64,000 nucleotides of DNA from Paenibacillus sp. FSL M7-0420 (GCF_038002345.1 NZ_JBBOCJ010000001.1:3534001-3598000), one strand, 5' to 3'; positions 1 through 9,302 are shown, numbered from the stretch's first letter. Program-made: numbers and translations. The notes: generated by a model not told the origin, from the letters alone.

Positions 1-1017
1 CTCGTCCAGGTGAAGGGGCTGGAGCAGGCTGACGGATGGCGTGTGGTCAGTATGATCCCGGTGCAGGAGCTGACTGCCGACATGATCCCCATGCGGAAGG
101 TTAGCATTATCGTGGGGATTGGCATTATTGTCAGCATGATACTAACCGGCAGTTTTTTCATGAGTAATCTGATGCGTCCCCTGATGGGACTGGTCATGGA
201 CATGAAGAAGGTGGCAGGGCGGGATAGGGGCTTCCGGATTAAAGTCCGGTTCACGAACGAGGTAGGCCTGCTGGCCCAGGATATTAACCGGATGATGGAC
301 GAGATGGACGAAATGACCCGCGAGATGTTCAATACCCAGGCCAGACTATACGAATCCGAGCTGAGCCAGAAGCAGGCGGAGTTCTCTGCCCTGCAGAGCC
401 AGATTAATCCACACTTCCTGTATAATACGCTGAATTGTATCAGCAGCATCGGACTGGAGTACGGAAGCCGGGAGATTGCGCAGATTACGTACTGCATGTC
501 CAAGATCTTCCGCTACAGCATCAAGAAGGATGATCTTGTGCAGATCCGGGAAGAGGTGGACTGCATTCAGGCTTATATGAAAATCATCCTGATCCGTTAC
601 GAGAATAAATTCTCTCTGGCGCTTGATGTGGAGGAGGGCTTGCTGGAGCTGCAGACGCCCAAGATGATCCTCCAGCCCATCGTGGAGAATTCGGTCTATC
701 ACGGGCTGGAGCGGATGGATCAGGGCGGACAGCTTCAGATTACAGGGAGCTTGGATGAGCGCGGGGATGTATGCTTCTGTATTACGGATACCGGCAGGGG
801 AATGGAGCCGGAGGAGCTGGCCGCCCTTCAGGCCAAGCTTGGACTGGAGCATAAGGAGCTGGCCCTGACCGGGCAGTCGGCGCAGGGCATCGGGCTGCTG
901 AATATTCATAACCGGCTCCGCCATCTGTTCGGAGAAGGCTACGGACTGACCGTTGACAGCCGGCTGGGCTATGGGACTACCGTGAACGTGAAGATTCCGA
1001 AGCTGCCAGGGGGCTGA
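1..1017 (+). CDS. Sensor histidine kinase, YesM/LytS type (5' end outside window)
   Basis: This is the C-terminal part of a membrane sensor kinase; the reading frame is already open at base 1, so the start lies upstream. In order it shows a last transmembrane segment (about codons 35-60 from base 1), a HAMP linker, a His_kinase block with the NPHFLYN motif whose histidine codon is at 412-414, and a HATPase domain with the N box (LQPIVENSVYHG) and glycine boxes (DTGRGM, GIGLLNIHNRL). Kinases of this family phosphorylate a REC-AraC response regulator in response to extracellular sugars, often through a binding protein. Its regulator is not downstream, so it should lie upstream of the window. 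A hairpin follows the stop codon, so the kinase is probably the last gene of its unit. The adjacent GH43 and GH127-like genes suggest, but do not prove, an arabinoside or xyloside signal. Confidence 0.93.
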   Translation, partial: LVQVKGLEQADGWRVVSMIPVQELTADMIPMRKVSIIVGIGIIVSMILTGSFFMSNLMRPLMGLVMDMKKVAGRDRGFRIKVRFTNEVGLLAQDINRMMDEMDEMTREMFNTQARLYESELSQKQAEFSALQSQINPHFLYNTLNCISSIGLEYGSREIAQITYCMSKIFRYSIKKDDLVQIREEVDCIQAYMKIILIRYENKFSLALDVEEGLLELQTPKMILQPIVENSVYHGLERMDQGGQLQITGSLDERGDVCFCITDTGRGMEPEELAALQAKLGLEHKELALTGQSAQGIGLLNIHNRLRHLFGEGYGLTVDSRLGYGTTVNVKIPKLPGG

Positions 1018-1037
1018 AATAGCAAGTGAGTGTGAGT

Positions 1038-1063
1038 AAAGAGGGGCATTAGTGCCCCTCTTT
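1038..1063 (+). terminator. Terminator after the sensor kinase gene
   Basis: Eleven-base perfect arms (1038-1048 and 1053-1063) around a four-base loop end in only TTT. The arms begin AAA and end TTT, so the hairpin could work in both directions. The short T-run makes it a modest terminator. Confidence 0.65.
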
Positions 1064-1281
1064 GGCGTACGCTCTCCCTGGGGGCAGGCGGAAGGGGATA
1101 CAGTTGGATTTAGTCCACCTGCTGATGGAGAAAAGGCCCGCTTGTCGTCAAGCTGTAAGTATTTACAACTAAAACGGTTACAAAAACATTTTAAGATAGT
1201 ACATTTTTTTAATGCGTCCCGGAAGGTATTATGAGTACGCTAGCCGGAGTCACCATTCAAGCGAAAAGGAGATGAGAAAAA

Positions 1282-4200
1282 ATGAAAGCGGTTAAATTCG
1301 CCGGGGAAGAAGTGCAATTGTCCAAGAAAGGCTTCAAAGCTCTGCTGCTAAGTCTCGTAGTACTGCTCATGCTGCCGCAGTGGGGAGGGAGCGCTGCTGC
1401 GGAAGAGCCGGAGCCGGTCCAGCCGGAACCGGTAGTGGCTGTACAAGGAGGGAAGAACGTGAATGACTTCTACAATGTCATCATGCAGACCGGGGCCGAT
1501 CCCTGGGTATACAAGCACACGGACGGCTATTATTACAACACCTTTGTTAATGCCAGCGGAGTGATGATCCGCAGGTCGAATACCATCACCGGCATTGAAG
1601 CAGGCGAACGGAGTCTGGCTTGGTCGCCGGTTAAGGGAACCATGTACAGCTCCAATGTGTGGGCGCCGGAGATGCATTACCTCAAAGATACCGACGGCCA
1701 GTACAAATGGTATATCTACGTTGCAGCCGATAACGGAACCAATGCTAACCACCGTATGTATGTGATGGAGAATACCAGTGCCGATCCGATGACCGGAAGC
1801 TGGACCTTCAAGGGCAAAATTACCGATGCCACGGACCGCTGGGCCATTGACGGCACTGTGCTGACGATCGGTAACCAGCACTACTTCATCTGGTCCGGCT
1901 GGGAGGACACTGATGGCAGCTTTCAGAATCTGTACATCGCCAGAATGAGCAATCCGTGGACGATCAGCTCGCAGCGCGTGCTCCTGTCTACACCGGAGTA
2001 TGACTGGGAGACCTCCCCCGGCCGGATTAATGAAGGCCCGCAGATTACGATCAAAGGGAACAAAATCAATCTGGTCTACTCCGCCAACGGAAGCTGGACA
2101 GACAGCTATAGTCTCGGCTTGATCACCGCCAGCACCAGCGCCGATCTGATGAATCCCGCTTCCTGGACTAAGCGTGATCAGCCGCTCTTCTCCAGCGCGA
2201 ACGGTGTCTATGGCCCGGGCCATCACAGTATCGTGACTTCACCGGACGGGACCGAGGACTGGATCATCTACCATTCCGCCCGCTGGCCGGGCTCAGGCTG
2301 GACCCGCAATGTACGCGCGCAGAAGTTCTCCTGGAACACAGACAACACGCCGAACCTGGGAGAGCCCGTTAATCCGAACAATCCGATAGCAATCCCATCA
2401 GGCGAGCCGGCCCGAATTCGTTATGAAGCCGAACAAGCTCTGCTTGTAAAAGATCCGGCGGGCGCTTCATCCCCGGCGGTCCGGCGCGAAAGCTCTGCCT
2501 CCGGCGGGATGAAGATTACCAACCTCGCGAACGCCAGCGACTATGCCCAGTTCAGTGTCGATGTGCCGCAGGCGGGCTTCTATGTCCTGTCCGTGCGCAA
2601 CAGCAACGGCTCAGCGAATGCGGGGGAAGCCTCCCATATCCTGTCGGTCAACGGCGGGCCGGGAGCGTCGATGAACATTGTCTATTCCGGCGCGAACCGC
2701 TGGGGAGCCTCCACGGCGAAGATCTATCTTCAGCAGGGAGACAATGTTCTCCGCTTCACCAAGGGGAACAATCTGGCCGACATCGACAGCCTGGATCTAT
2801 CCCGGTTGAATAGCTCGGAGCTGCTGTTCGGGACTCCCGGATATACGCTTGCTCTTAACGAGATCCGTAGCCTGCCCCTCTATACAGTAACAGGCACTAC
2901 TTATTCTGCTGTCGCGGCAGGCGTGGTCCTGAGCTCGTCCGATACGAACGTAGCCATGATTCAAGCAGGGAATCAGGTGAAAGCCGCCGGGGCAGGAAGT
3001 GCAACAATTACTGCCGCCTACAACGGCCGGACTGCTACCGTGGCAGTTAACGTCAAGGCAGATCCCAGAACGGTACAGTCCTTGGCACTCACCGGACCGG
3101 AGGCTGTGCTGAACAGTGGACAGACCAGCTCCGCGCTGCGGACAACAGCCCATTACAACAATTATGAGGTTCAGGATGTAACCGGGAGTGCGCAGTACAC
3201 CAGCAGTAATCCAGGAGTAGCGGCCATCGACCCGGCCACCCATACAGTAAGTGCTGTTCAACCGGGCACGGCGCTAATTACTGCGTTATACGGGGGCAAG
3301 CAAGCCACCTACCGCGTAACGGTTATTGCCGCTTCAGATGCCGTTCAGGTCACTACAACACTGAAGACGCCTTCAGGAGTGGTTCCCGCGCTTCCGGGCG
3401 TGGTGAATGCTGTCTACCATAACCAGCCGGTGCAGGCCGAGGTTGTCGGCGGTGAGCTCGCAGGGCTGGACTTCAGTACCATTGGCACGGTTCAGGTACC
3501 GGTGACCCTCAAGATGGGCGGCCAGGAGTTCTCTTCCACGATTTCTGTAGAGGTTGTGCCGGGTTATGGCCTGGATGAGCTCGTGAATCAGCTTCGCAGC
3601 AAGCTGGATAATTTCTCCTATCCGCTTGGAAGCGGGGCAGGCAATTATAGCGCAGCCAAGTATGCTGACTTCGTTGCCGCCGTGGAGCAGGCGGAAGCGC
3701 TGGCGGGCAATGCGGAGCTGACGGAGGCGCAGTTCAATGCAGCGCTGACTGCACTCGCAGAGGCGGAAACCGCTCTGCTGAATTCACTGAATACCACACA
3801 GAACGGTATAACCTATAAGGCATACCGGGATTTCTCCGGCGATACGGCCGGCAAATATCCTTATGGCATTACTACCCAAGATTTGACGAATGGTGCTACT
3901 GCTGTGGTCCGGGAGGAAGGCGGCAACAAATTCCTGCGGCTGACCACGACCGCGGTATCAGGCAAAGCCAACCTTTTCCTGCCTTATCTTGGGGAGGTTA
4001 GTGCTGAGGGGAATCAGCGCATTGTCATCGAATACCGTGTCCGGTTAAACAGTAACTTCCAGTATGCCAACGGCGCCATGGTAAGAAATGATAGCGGTAC
4101 AAGCAACTATTCGATGGTGACGGCGTTTGATTCGGGTAAAATCCTGGTGCAAAACGGCGGCTCCAACAAGGTCAAGGTGAGAGACTTCACGCTGGGCACA

Positions 4201-4404
4201 TGGTATACGATCAAAATGGTCGCGAACTGGGATGCCAAGACGTACAGCGTCTATATCAACAATGAATCTGTTCCGGCCGCTACAGATTTCGCCTTCCGCC
4301 ATACCGGCGGCAGCACACTGACCGGACAGCTGTTCGGCGTTGACGGCTATGCGAACGCGTCTATCGACTTCGATGATTTCAAGGTCAGTGTTACCGGAGA
4401 ATAA
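1282..4404 (+). CDS. Secreted multidomain GH43 glycosidase with CBM6-like and Ig-like modules
   Basis: A predicted extracellular enzyme of 1040 residues. A signal peptide occupies about residues 1-40 (hydrophobic core LLLSLVVLLML, likely cleavage near SAAA-EE). The five-blade propeller of family GH43 follows, with the expected acidic triad visible: D73 (GADPW, base), D190 (WAIDG, pKa modulator) and E251 (INEGP, acid). Residues about 380-506 resemble a CBM6 (YEAEQA start), 515-690 carry Big_2-like Ig repeats, about 760-835 a helical FIVAR-like segment, and the C-terminus a LamG-like sandwich. GH43 members cleave alpha-L-arabinofuranosides, beta-xylosides or arabinan; the exact substrate cannot be read from sequence. 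The start is ATG after AAAAGGAGATGAG. The next gene begins 20 bases downstream, so the two are probably co-transcribed: this enzyme works outside the cell and its neighbour inside. Confidence 0.9.
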   Translation: MKAVKFAGEEVQLSKKGFKALLLSLVVLLMLPQWGGSAAAEEPEPVQPEPVVAVQGGKNVNDFYNVIMQTGADPWVYKHTDGYYYNTFVNASGVMIRRSNTITGIEAGERSLAWSPVKGTMYSSNVWAPEMHYLKDTDGQYKWYIYVAADNGTNANHRMYVMENTSADPMTGSWTFKGKITDATDRWAIDGTVLTIGNQHYFIWSGWEDTDGSFQNLYIARMSNPWTISSQRVLLSTPEYDWETSPGRINEGPQITIKGNKINLVYSANGSWTDSYSLGLITASTSADLMNPASWTKRDQPLFSSANGVYGPGHHSIVTSPDGTEDWIIYHSARWPGSGWTRNVRAQKFSWNTDNTPNLGEPVNPNNPIAIPSGEPARIRYEAEQALLVKDPAGASSPAVRRESSASGGMKITNLANASDYAQFSVDVPQAGFYVLSVRNSNGSANAGEASHILSVNGGPGASMNIVYSGANRWGASTAKIYLQQGDNVLRFTKGNNLADIDSLDLSRLNSSELLFGTPGYTLALNEIRSLPLYTVTGTTYSAVAAGVVLSSSDTNVAMIQAGNQVKAAGAGSATITAAYNGRTATVAVNVKADPRTVQSLALTGPEAVLNSGQTSSALRTTAHYNNYEVQDVTGSAQYTSSNPGVAAIDPATHTVSAVQPGTALITALYGGKQATYRVTVIAASDAVQVTTTLKTPSGVVPALPGVVNAVYHNQPVQAEVVGGELAGLDFSTIGTVQVPVTLKMGGQEFSSTISVEVVPGYGLDELVNQLRSKLDNFSYPLGSGAGNYSAAKYADFVAAVEQAEALAGNAELTEAQFNAALTALAEAETALLNSLNTTQNGITYKAYRDFSGDTAGKYPYGITTQDLTNGATAVVREEGGNKFLRLTTTAVSGKANLFLPYLGEVSAEGNQRIVIEYRVRLNSNFQYANGAMVRNDSGTSNYSMVTAFDSGKILVQNGGSNKVKVRDFTLGTWYTIKMVANWDAKTYSVYINNESVPAATDFAFRHTGGSTLTGQLFGVDGYANASIDFDDFKVSVTGE

Positions 4405-4424
4405 GCAGCGGAGGGAAAGACAAC

Positions 4425-6137
4425 ATGTCAAGTCAAGCTTACGAAAAGTTCACACCGTTACACAATGCCAAGCTCGTTCTTGGTTATCTGACCTCTATGG
4501 TGGATGAGCAGGAAGACAATCTTCCATATTGGCTTGTATTGCCGCATAAGAAGCCAGCCGAAGCTGCTCATTGCCGGGTGGATGATGCGGAGCTGGTCGG
4601 CTCCTGGTATGAGGCGATAGACGCGGTGCGCAAAATGCTGAAGACAGAGGAAGGCGCTGCGGTACAGCAATCCTTTTACCGCCATCTCATGAAGTCCTGG
4701 GGGGAGCACGGCTTGCGGTTTCATGAGCCTTATCCGTGGACGCATACGAACCATAGTTCTTTTCACGAAATGGGCTATATTCTTCCTGCGCTGAACCGGA
4801 TGCTGGAGAACAATCCCGGGGATGAAGAGGCGGAGAAGAGGGCGGCCGGGCTGGTGAGGGGAATGCGCTCCCTGGTAATTGAGCGGAAGGTCCGGACGTT
4901 CTGGTCGGGGGATTATGAAGAGCAGGAACCCCTGTACGAATTCCCCAATGATGTGTACCTGAAGGACGGCGGCTTCGATCTGTCCAGACATACCGGGCGG
5001 GGGGAGCAGGCGATCCGCAATGCCATTATCCTGCATTCTCTGGTGCGCAGATATGAAATTGCCGGAGATGAGGCCGCGCTTGATCTGGCAACGGGCATCG
5101 CCAATCATCTGCTTGGACCTTCGCGCTATTTCAATTACAGGATGGAATTCTTCGGCCATGTCCATTCCGCAGGCTGGGTAGCTTCCGGTCTGGTGCGGTT
5201 GGGCCGGGTAACAGGCAAGGAGCGGTATGTTACCGCAGGTAAAGGAATCTATGATTATATCCGCAGCCTGTCCTCCTCCTTCGGTTGGGTACCTGAGTAT
5301 GCCCAGTGGCATCCGCCGCATGAGGAGCATTGTGAGACCTGCTGCATTAAGGATATGATTGAATGCGCGAATGAGCTGATTCTGGCCGGGTATGAGGAAT
5401 ATTGGGAGGATATGACCCTGTTTGCGCGGAACCAGCTGGTGGAGAATCAGCTTAAGGTGTCTTCCTACGTAGTCACAGACAACACCCGGCCTGACGAAGC
5501 AGGCATAACCTACAGGGAGATTGATACAAGAATGATCGGGGGCTTCACCGGTGGCTCGCTCGTGAATTCCATGTCGCTATCCAAGTTCCGTTCCATTGCG
5601 GGCTGCTGCGTCGGCATGGCTCCGGTGGCCCTGGAGATCGTATGGAACCGGGCGGTGGAATTCCATGACGGAACGGTAATCGTCAATATGCCGGTGGATA
5701 AGGAGACCGAGGAGGCGACCGTCACCATGAGCTATCCCGACCGGGGCTATATGTCCATTACAGCCAAGCAGCCATGCGATGTTGCAGTACGGGTCTATGA
5801 CTGGATGGCTCAGAACCTCAGCATGAAGATTAACGGAGCCTTGTGCACACCCGAGAGGGAAGGAAATCTGCTTGTTATCCGTAGTATAGGAGCAGGGGAC
5901 ACTGTAGAGCTGGAGCATCAGCTGGAGACGCTGACTGTGAAGGAGACAGTGCGCGGTGAGGAATACAAGGTATACTGGAGAGGCTGTGATGTCGTGGATA
6001 TCTCTCCCAGAGGAGAGCACTTGCGGCTGTATCAGCGGGATTTGTGCATTCCGAAAGTGTATCCCACGCCGGAAGATGTTCATTTCACCGGAGCGGCGAA
6101 TTACGGGCCTACCCAGCAAGCGCAGGGGAGTAAGTGA
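4425..6137 (+). CDS. GH127-like beta-L-arabinofuranosidase family protein
   Basis: A 570-residue protein without signal peptide, hence probably cytoplasmic. It has the (alpha/alpha)6-type helical body and a C-terminal beta region typical of the GH127/DUF1680 superfamily. The residues that in GH127 bind zinc and supply the nucleophilic cysteine are recognisable: E304-T-C306 (in HCETCC) and the pair C394-C395 (GCCVG). This matches the family pattern of Glu, Cys and a Cys-Cys pair. Family members release L-arabinofuranose from beta-linked arabino-oligosaccharides. The sequence is divergent, so the substrate may differ. Translation starts at ATG 4425, eleven bases after GGAGGG. It follows the GH43 gene closely and is likely the intracellular half of the same degradation route. 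A hairpin lies downstream. Confidence 0.75.
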   Translation: MSSQAYEKFTPLHNAKLVLGYLTSMVDEQEDNLPYWLVLPHKKPAEAAHCRVDDAELVGSWYEAIDAVRKMLKTEEGAAVQQSFYRHLMKSWGEHGLRFHEPYPWTHTNHSSFHEMGYILPALNRMLENNPGDEEAEKRAAGLVRGMRSLVIERKVRTFWSGDYEEQEPLYEFPNDVYLKDGGFDLSRHTGRGEQAIRNAIILHSLVRRYEIAGDEAALDLATGIANHLLGPSRYFNYRMEFFGHVHSAGWVASGLVRLGRVTGKERYVTAGKGIYDYIRSLSSSFGWVPEYAQWHPPHEEHCETCCIKDMIECANELILAGYEEYWEDMTLFARNQLVENQLKVSSYVVTDNTRPDEAGITYREIDTRMIGGFTGGSLVNSMSLSKFRSIAGCCVGMAPVALEIVWNRAVEFHDGTVIVNMPVDKETEEATVTMSYPDRGYMSITAKQPCDVAVRVYDWMAQNLSMKINGALCTPEREGNLLVIRSIGAGDTVELEHQLETLTVKETVRGEEYKVYWRGCDVVDISPRGEHLRLYQRDLCIPKVYPTPEDVHFTGAANYGPTQQAQGSK

Positions 6138-6167
6138 TTTCAGCACTGGAGCATTAAGCCGCAATTG

Positions 6168-6207
6168 AAAAACCGCACCCCGCAGGCGTTTGCTTGCGGG
6201 GTGCGGT
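6168..6207 (-). terminator. Terminator between convergent genes
   Basis: Perfect 13-base arms (6172-6184 and 6195-6207) are followed on the minus strand by five T (plus-strand A-tract 6168-6172). It therefore works best for the minus-strand hydrolase gene. The plus strand has no T-run after the stem. Confidence 0.85.
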
Positions 6208-6230
6208 CTATTGGCGCGTATTTGCAGGGC

Positions 6231-7385
6231 TCACTTGTTCCTGGTCTTCTTGACCAAGTCCACGCCATCATATGCCAGACTGTTTACACTTGCCGCCTTC
6301 TGCCGGAGGTAATAATCAAAAAAGGTCTTCGTATAATCTGTAACCATATTTCGAATCTCCATCGCATCCCGTTCGCCTCTGAGTACTTCATTAGCATTGG
6401 TGAAAACAATGTCGCAGTAATCTAAATGCGCAACCCGGTCAACAGAGAAATAATAGGTTTCCCTGCTATTGTTAGCACCAATGACCGCATTCATGTTGTA
6501 GTTGGGTTCACGATACAGCAGGAGGAAGGGCTTCTTAAGGTCGCTGTCCAGAAGACCGAACGCACCGCTATCCAAGCCAATTCCGCAGGTGAACCGGTCG
6601 TCATCCCGGCAGACCATCGCCGTCGTAAGCCCTCCATAAGAATGCCCGACGATACCCATCCCGGTGTCAAAGAGCAGTCTGCCATTAAAGATAGAATCCA
6701 GCTCTCCAGCGTCCAGTTTATACAGATGATCGGCTACAAACCGTATATCTTCCGCCTGTAATTCACTATACTCTGTTACCTTGGCAATTACCGGGAGTGC
6801 AAGCACGTTACGGCACATCTGAACGGCTGTATCATCGTCAGGCCGCATTTCCATTTTACCAGCCAGCGCCTGCATCTCCGGATCTTCAGACAACGCTATG
6901 ATAGCCTCCGAAAAACCCTTGGATACATTATACAGACGTCCGTCTTTACGCTTATACATTGTACTATTTGGATGGCCGATGCTTACCACAACATATCCCA
7001 GGCTGGCCAAGTCTGTACAGAGCACTGTGCCCCATTCCGGTGAACCGCCCCCGCCGCAAACATAGAATAACACCGGATAGCGCTTGTCCTTTGCGGAGAG
7101 AGCAAGATCGTCGTAACACCGGGTCTTGAACTCTATAGAGAAATAACCCCCTGTAAGATACCCGGTAACCAGTGGCTGATCCTTTAACATCTCGTAGACT
7201 TCAGGAAACATGTATGCTGATGTAGCTTTATCTTCGCTGCTGTCGGACGGATAGTACACGAACACCGTCAGTTCTCTTGTGGAATGATCCGATGCTGTGT
7301 ACTCCAAATCCATCTGGGTACGACCAACGGTATAGCTGCCAACAGGTGCTGGAAAAACCTCATAAGTCTTCATATGCTTGTTCAT
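6231..7385 (-). CDS. Alpha/beta hydrolase, PAF-acetylhydrolase/dienelactone-hydrolase-like
   Basis: A 384-residue alpha/beta-hydrolase without signal peptide. The nucleophile elbow GHSYGG places the catalytic serine at S249. An acidic residue in the GLDSGAF segment and a histidine in VAHLDYC, both further on, are candidates for the rest of the triad. An FYVCGGGG segment before the elbow looks like the oxyanion-hole strand. The fold resembles platelet-activating-factor acetylhydrolase II and related bacterial esterases; the physiological substrate cannot be told from sequence. It is the second gene of a two-gene unit, starting six bases after the TetR gene, so the repressor probably controls this enzyme. 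Such pairs often deal with an ester-containing compound that is also the inducer, which is inference here. Its base composition is somewhat more AT-rich than that of the flanking glycosidase genes. Confidence 0.8.
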   Translation of the reverse strand: MNKHMKTYEVFPAPVGSYTVGRTQMDLEYTASDHSTRELTVFVYYPSDSSEDKATSAYMFPEVYEMLKDQPLVTGYLTGGYFSIEFKTRCYDDLALSAKDKRYPVLFYVCGGGGSPEWGTVLCTDLASLGYVVVSIGHPNSTMYKRKDGRLYNVSKGFSEAIIALSEDPEMQALAGKMEMRPDDDTAVQMCRNVLALPVIAKVTEYSELQAEDIRFVADHLYKLDAGELDSIFNGRLLFDTGMGIVGHSYGGLTTAMVCRDDDRFTCGIGLDSGAFGLLDSDLKKPFLLLYREPNYNMNAVIGANNSRETYYFSVDRVAHLDYCDIVFTNANEVLRGERDAMEIRNMVTDYTKTFFDYYLRQKAASVNSLAYDGVDLVKKTRNK

Positions 7386-7391
7386 ACACTT

Positions 7392-8051
7392 CTACTCCTT
7401 TGCTTTTTTAATATCGCTAACCAGCTCGGAATATTTATGATCTTCAAGCAGACCATGACCCATAAAGTCAGCAAAGTATTTGCTAAGTTTATGCTGCATC
7501 TGAGAATCCTTAATACCGAATTCCCTGTAAAACATGACTAAATTAAACTGCATAGATTCGAACATAAATGAAATCAGGTCGTCGTCAATATCAGGCCGGA
7601 GATATCCGTCAACCCTCAGCCGCCGTATAATGTCCTTGATCAAGGGGAAGGACTCGCCCTTTAGCACGTTCAGATATACTTTCAGCAGTATGTCCTCGGG
7701 AATGTGTAAAAAAGTTTCAGTAAGCTTGATCTCCAGCTCATTCAGCGGCTCGGCCGCAGTGCCATTCACGTTACCAAATAAGCCGGTAAGGAAAGAGCGG
7801 AAAAGGGAATCCTCAGTACTGTTACTAAAATACGCAGCTCTTTTCCGGGTCACATTACGGATTAAGTGACAATACAGGTCATCTTTGTCTTCAAAATAAC
7901 GGTAGAAGGTTCCGGGGTGCATGGACAAGCTATCCAGAACCATCTTCATCGATATATCCTCATAAAGATGATCCACAAAAAGCTGCATAGCCCTGTCCGA
8001 TATTTCCTCGCGCCTTGCTTCATCCAATCGAAAGAACGTATTTTTCGGCAT
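7392..8051 (-). CDS. TetR/AcrR-family transcriptional regulator
   Basis: A 219-residue repressor-like protein. The N-terminal helix-turn-helix includes ISDRAMQLFVDHLYEDISMKMVLDSL and then the typical GTFYRYFEDKDDLY recognition-helix region. The rest is an all-helical ligand-binding and dimerisation domain without recognisable specificity. I chose ATG 8051 (protein starting MPKNTFF) because AAAGGAGGAAGCG precedes it. An in-frame start 33 bases further upstream lacks a ribosome binding site and would overlap the operator. The gene heads an operon with the alpha/beta hydrolase. An 18-base palindrome directly after the -10 box of its promoter fits autorepression, the usual arrangement for this family. 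Confidence 0.9.
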   Translation of the reverse strand: MPKNTFFRLDEARREEISDRAMQLFVDHLYEDISMKMVLDSLSMHPGTFYRYFEDKDDLYCHLIRNVTRKRAAYFSNSTEDSLFRSFLTGLFGNVNGTAAEPLNELEIKLTETFLHIPEDILLKVYLNVLKGESFPLIKDIIRRLRVDGYLRPDIDDDLISFMFESMQFNLVMFYREFGIKDSQMQHKLSKYFADFMGHGLLEDHKYSELVSDIKKAKE

Positions 8052-8072
8052 CGCTTCCTCCTTTAATACGGG

Positions 8073-8117
8073 GTGTGAACTCATTCACACTATATCGATA
8101 ATTGATTCACATGTCAA
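8073..8117 (-). promoter_or_regulatory. Promoter and palindromic operator of the tetR-hydrolase operon
   Basis: On the minus strand, TTGACA (8112-8117) and TATAGT (8089-8094) are separated by exactly 17 bases, a near-consensus sigma-A promoter. The palindrome GTGTGAACTCATTCACAC (8073-8090, seven-base arms, four-base centre) overlaps the end of the -10 and covers the start-site region. It is the obvious operator candidate for the adjacent TetR protein. Confidence 0.85.
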
Positions 8118-8143
8118 ATATCAGGGCTGAAACAACGGCATAT

Positions 8144-8183
8144 TAAAAAACCACAACCCGCATGTAACTCTTGCGAATTGTGG
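8144..8183 (-). terminator. Terminator of birA
   Basis: Arms CCACAA (8151-8156) and TTGTGG (8178-8183), extended by inner CGCA/TGCG pairing, are followed on the minus strand by six T (plus-strand A-tract 8145-8150). It lies just after the birA stop codon. Confidence 0.8.
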
Positions 8184-8193
8184 CTTCTAAGCG

Positions 8194-9171
8194 TTAGAGC
8201 AGAATACGAACTTCGCCGCTGGACAGATATTCCTCATCACCATTCGGATACCGGATCTTCAAGCGGCAGTCATCGTCGATACCGACAGCGGTGGCCTCCT
8301 GCTGCTGATTCTCCTTAATGACCATGACCGTCTTGCCCAGGGACATCATGCGCTGCCGGTAGTCCGGCAGGAACAGCCGGTCCTTGAGCTGATCATAAAA
8401 GCCTAAGAAACGGTTCAGCACTTCAGCGGCAAGCCGGTTGCGCAGATCGCCAGGAGGCTTGTCCTCCTTGTATACAGAGGTTGCAATCTCAGACAGACCG
8501 GCGGGGAAGCCCGCTGCGGGCAGCGCCACATTGATCCCAATCCCGAGTACGGCATAATCCAGCCACTCATTCTCCAGGGACAGGGAAGCCTCGGTGAGGA
8601 TTCCGCACACCTTTTTACCGTTCATGAAGACGTCATTCACCCATTTGATCTGCGTGCTGAGGCCGGACACACTCTCGATAGCCAGAGCGACCGCAACGGC
8701 AGCAGAGGTAGTCAGAAGCGTAGCATCCGCCGCCGACAGACGGGGACGCAGCAGAATGCTCATATAGATGCCCGTCCCCGCAGGGGAAAAGAAAGGCCGG
8801 CCTTTCCGGCCCCGCCCGGCGGTCTGCTCTTCCGAGAGGATGACTTTGCCCTCCGCTTCTCCGCCGGAAGCCAGCACCTTCACCAGCTCGTTCGTGGAAG
8901 CCACGCTCTTGAAAACTTCAAGCCGCAGCGTTTGCCCCCTGGCATTTAGGTATTTGGCGACTGCGGCGGCGGACAGAATGTCCGTCTGGGGGGAGAGGGA
9001 GTATCCCTTATTGGTGACGGCCTGAATGGAATAGCCGTCACTCTGCAGCGCTTTGATGGCCTTCCACACTGCGCTGCGCGTCACGGATAACCGCCCGGCG
9101 ATGTCCTCGCCGGAGAAGTATTCACCCTTATTGCTATCCAGTAAAGCCAGGATATGTTCTTTGACTGTCAT
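8194..9171 (-). CDS. birA: BirA: biotin operon repressor and biotin-protein ligase
   Basis: A 325-residue bifunctional protein. An N-terminal winged helix (KEHILALLDSNKGEYFSGEDIAGRLSVTRSAVWKAIKAL region) binds DNA. The central ligase domain shows the biotinyl-AMP loop GRGRKGR and the KWVNDV...KVCGILTE core, and a small C-terminal SH3-like domain ends the protein. It makes biotinyl-5'-AMP, transfers biotin to acetyl-CoA carboxylase, and represses biotin genes when biotin is plentiful. ATG 9171 is preferred: GGAGGG lies at good spacing, and homologues begin at this point. A TTG 18 bases upstream is the alternative. It is divergent from bioY, and a BirA-type operator lies between the two genes, so the protein can act on its own neighbourhood. 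Confidence 0.95.
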   Translation of the reverse strand: MTVKEHILALLDSNKGEYFSGEDIAGRLSVTRSAVWKAIKALQSDGYSIQAVTNKGYSLSPQTDILSAAAVAKYLNARGQTLRLEVFKSVASTNELVKVLASGGEAEGKVILSEEQTAGRGRKGRPFFSPAGTGIYMSILLRPRLSAADATLLTTSAAVAVALAIESVSGLSTQIKWVNDVFMNGKKVCGILTEASLSLENEWLDYAVLGIGINVALPAAGFPAGLSEIATSVYKEDKPPGDLRNRLAAEVLNRFLGFYDQLKDRLFLPDYRQRMMSLGKTVMVIKENQQQEATAVGIDDDCRLKIRYPNGDEEYLSSGEVRILL

Positions 9172-9270
9172 GCCTATAACCCTCCACAAGTATAACGTTC
9201 CGATCTCATCTCTATAAGTATATTAACATGCTTAGGATCATTAGAAAAATCAGGCATACTCACATCTTAA

Positions 9271-9302
9271 TTGTGAACCAGAAAATAATTAGTGGTTTAC
9301 AA
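9271..9302. promoter_or_regulatory. BirA operator (biotin box)
   Basis: TTGTGAACC (9271-9279) and GGTTTACAA (9294-9302) form an inverted repeat with a 14-base spacer. This matches the known Gram-positive BirA box of TTGTnAACC-type arms with a 14-16 base spacer. It lies between birA and bioY, and its right half overlaps the -35 box of the bioY promoter. Confidence 0.92.

Noticed and set aside
1052..1234. Small plus-strand open frame between the sensor kinase and GH43 genes
   Set aside because: It begins inside the terminator hairpin, lacks a ribosome binding site, and its product resembles no protein.
1281..1296. Possible cre overlapping the GH43 start codon (TGAAAGCGGTTAAA)
   Set aside because: It misses a conserved base of the right arm and lies inside the coding start, so the match is weak.
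1348..2226. Long antisense frame over the GH43 gene, and similar ones at 14003-14956, 26868-27746 and 38403-39392
   Set aside because: They lie opposite well-supported genes, have no recognisable domains or ribosome binding sites, and are expected in GC-rich coding DNA.
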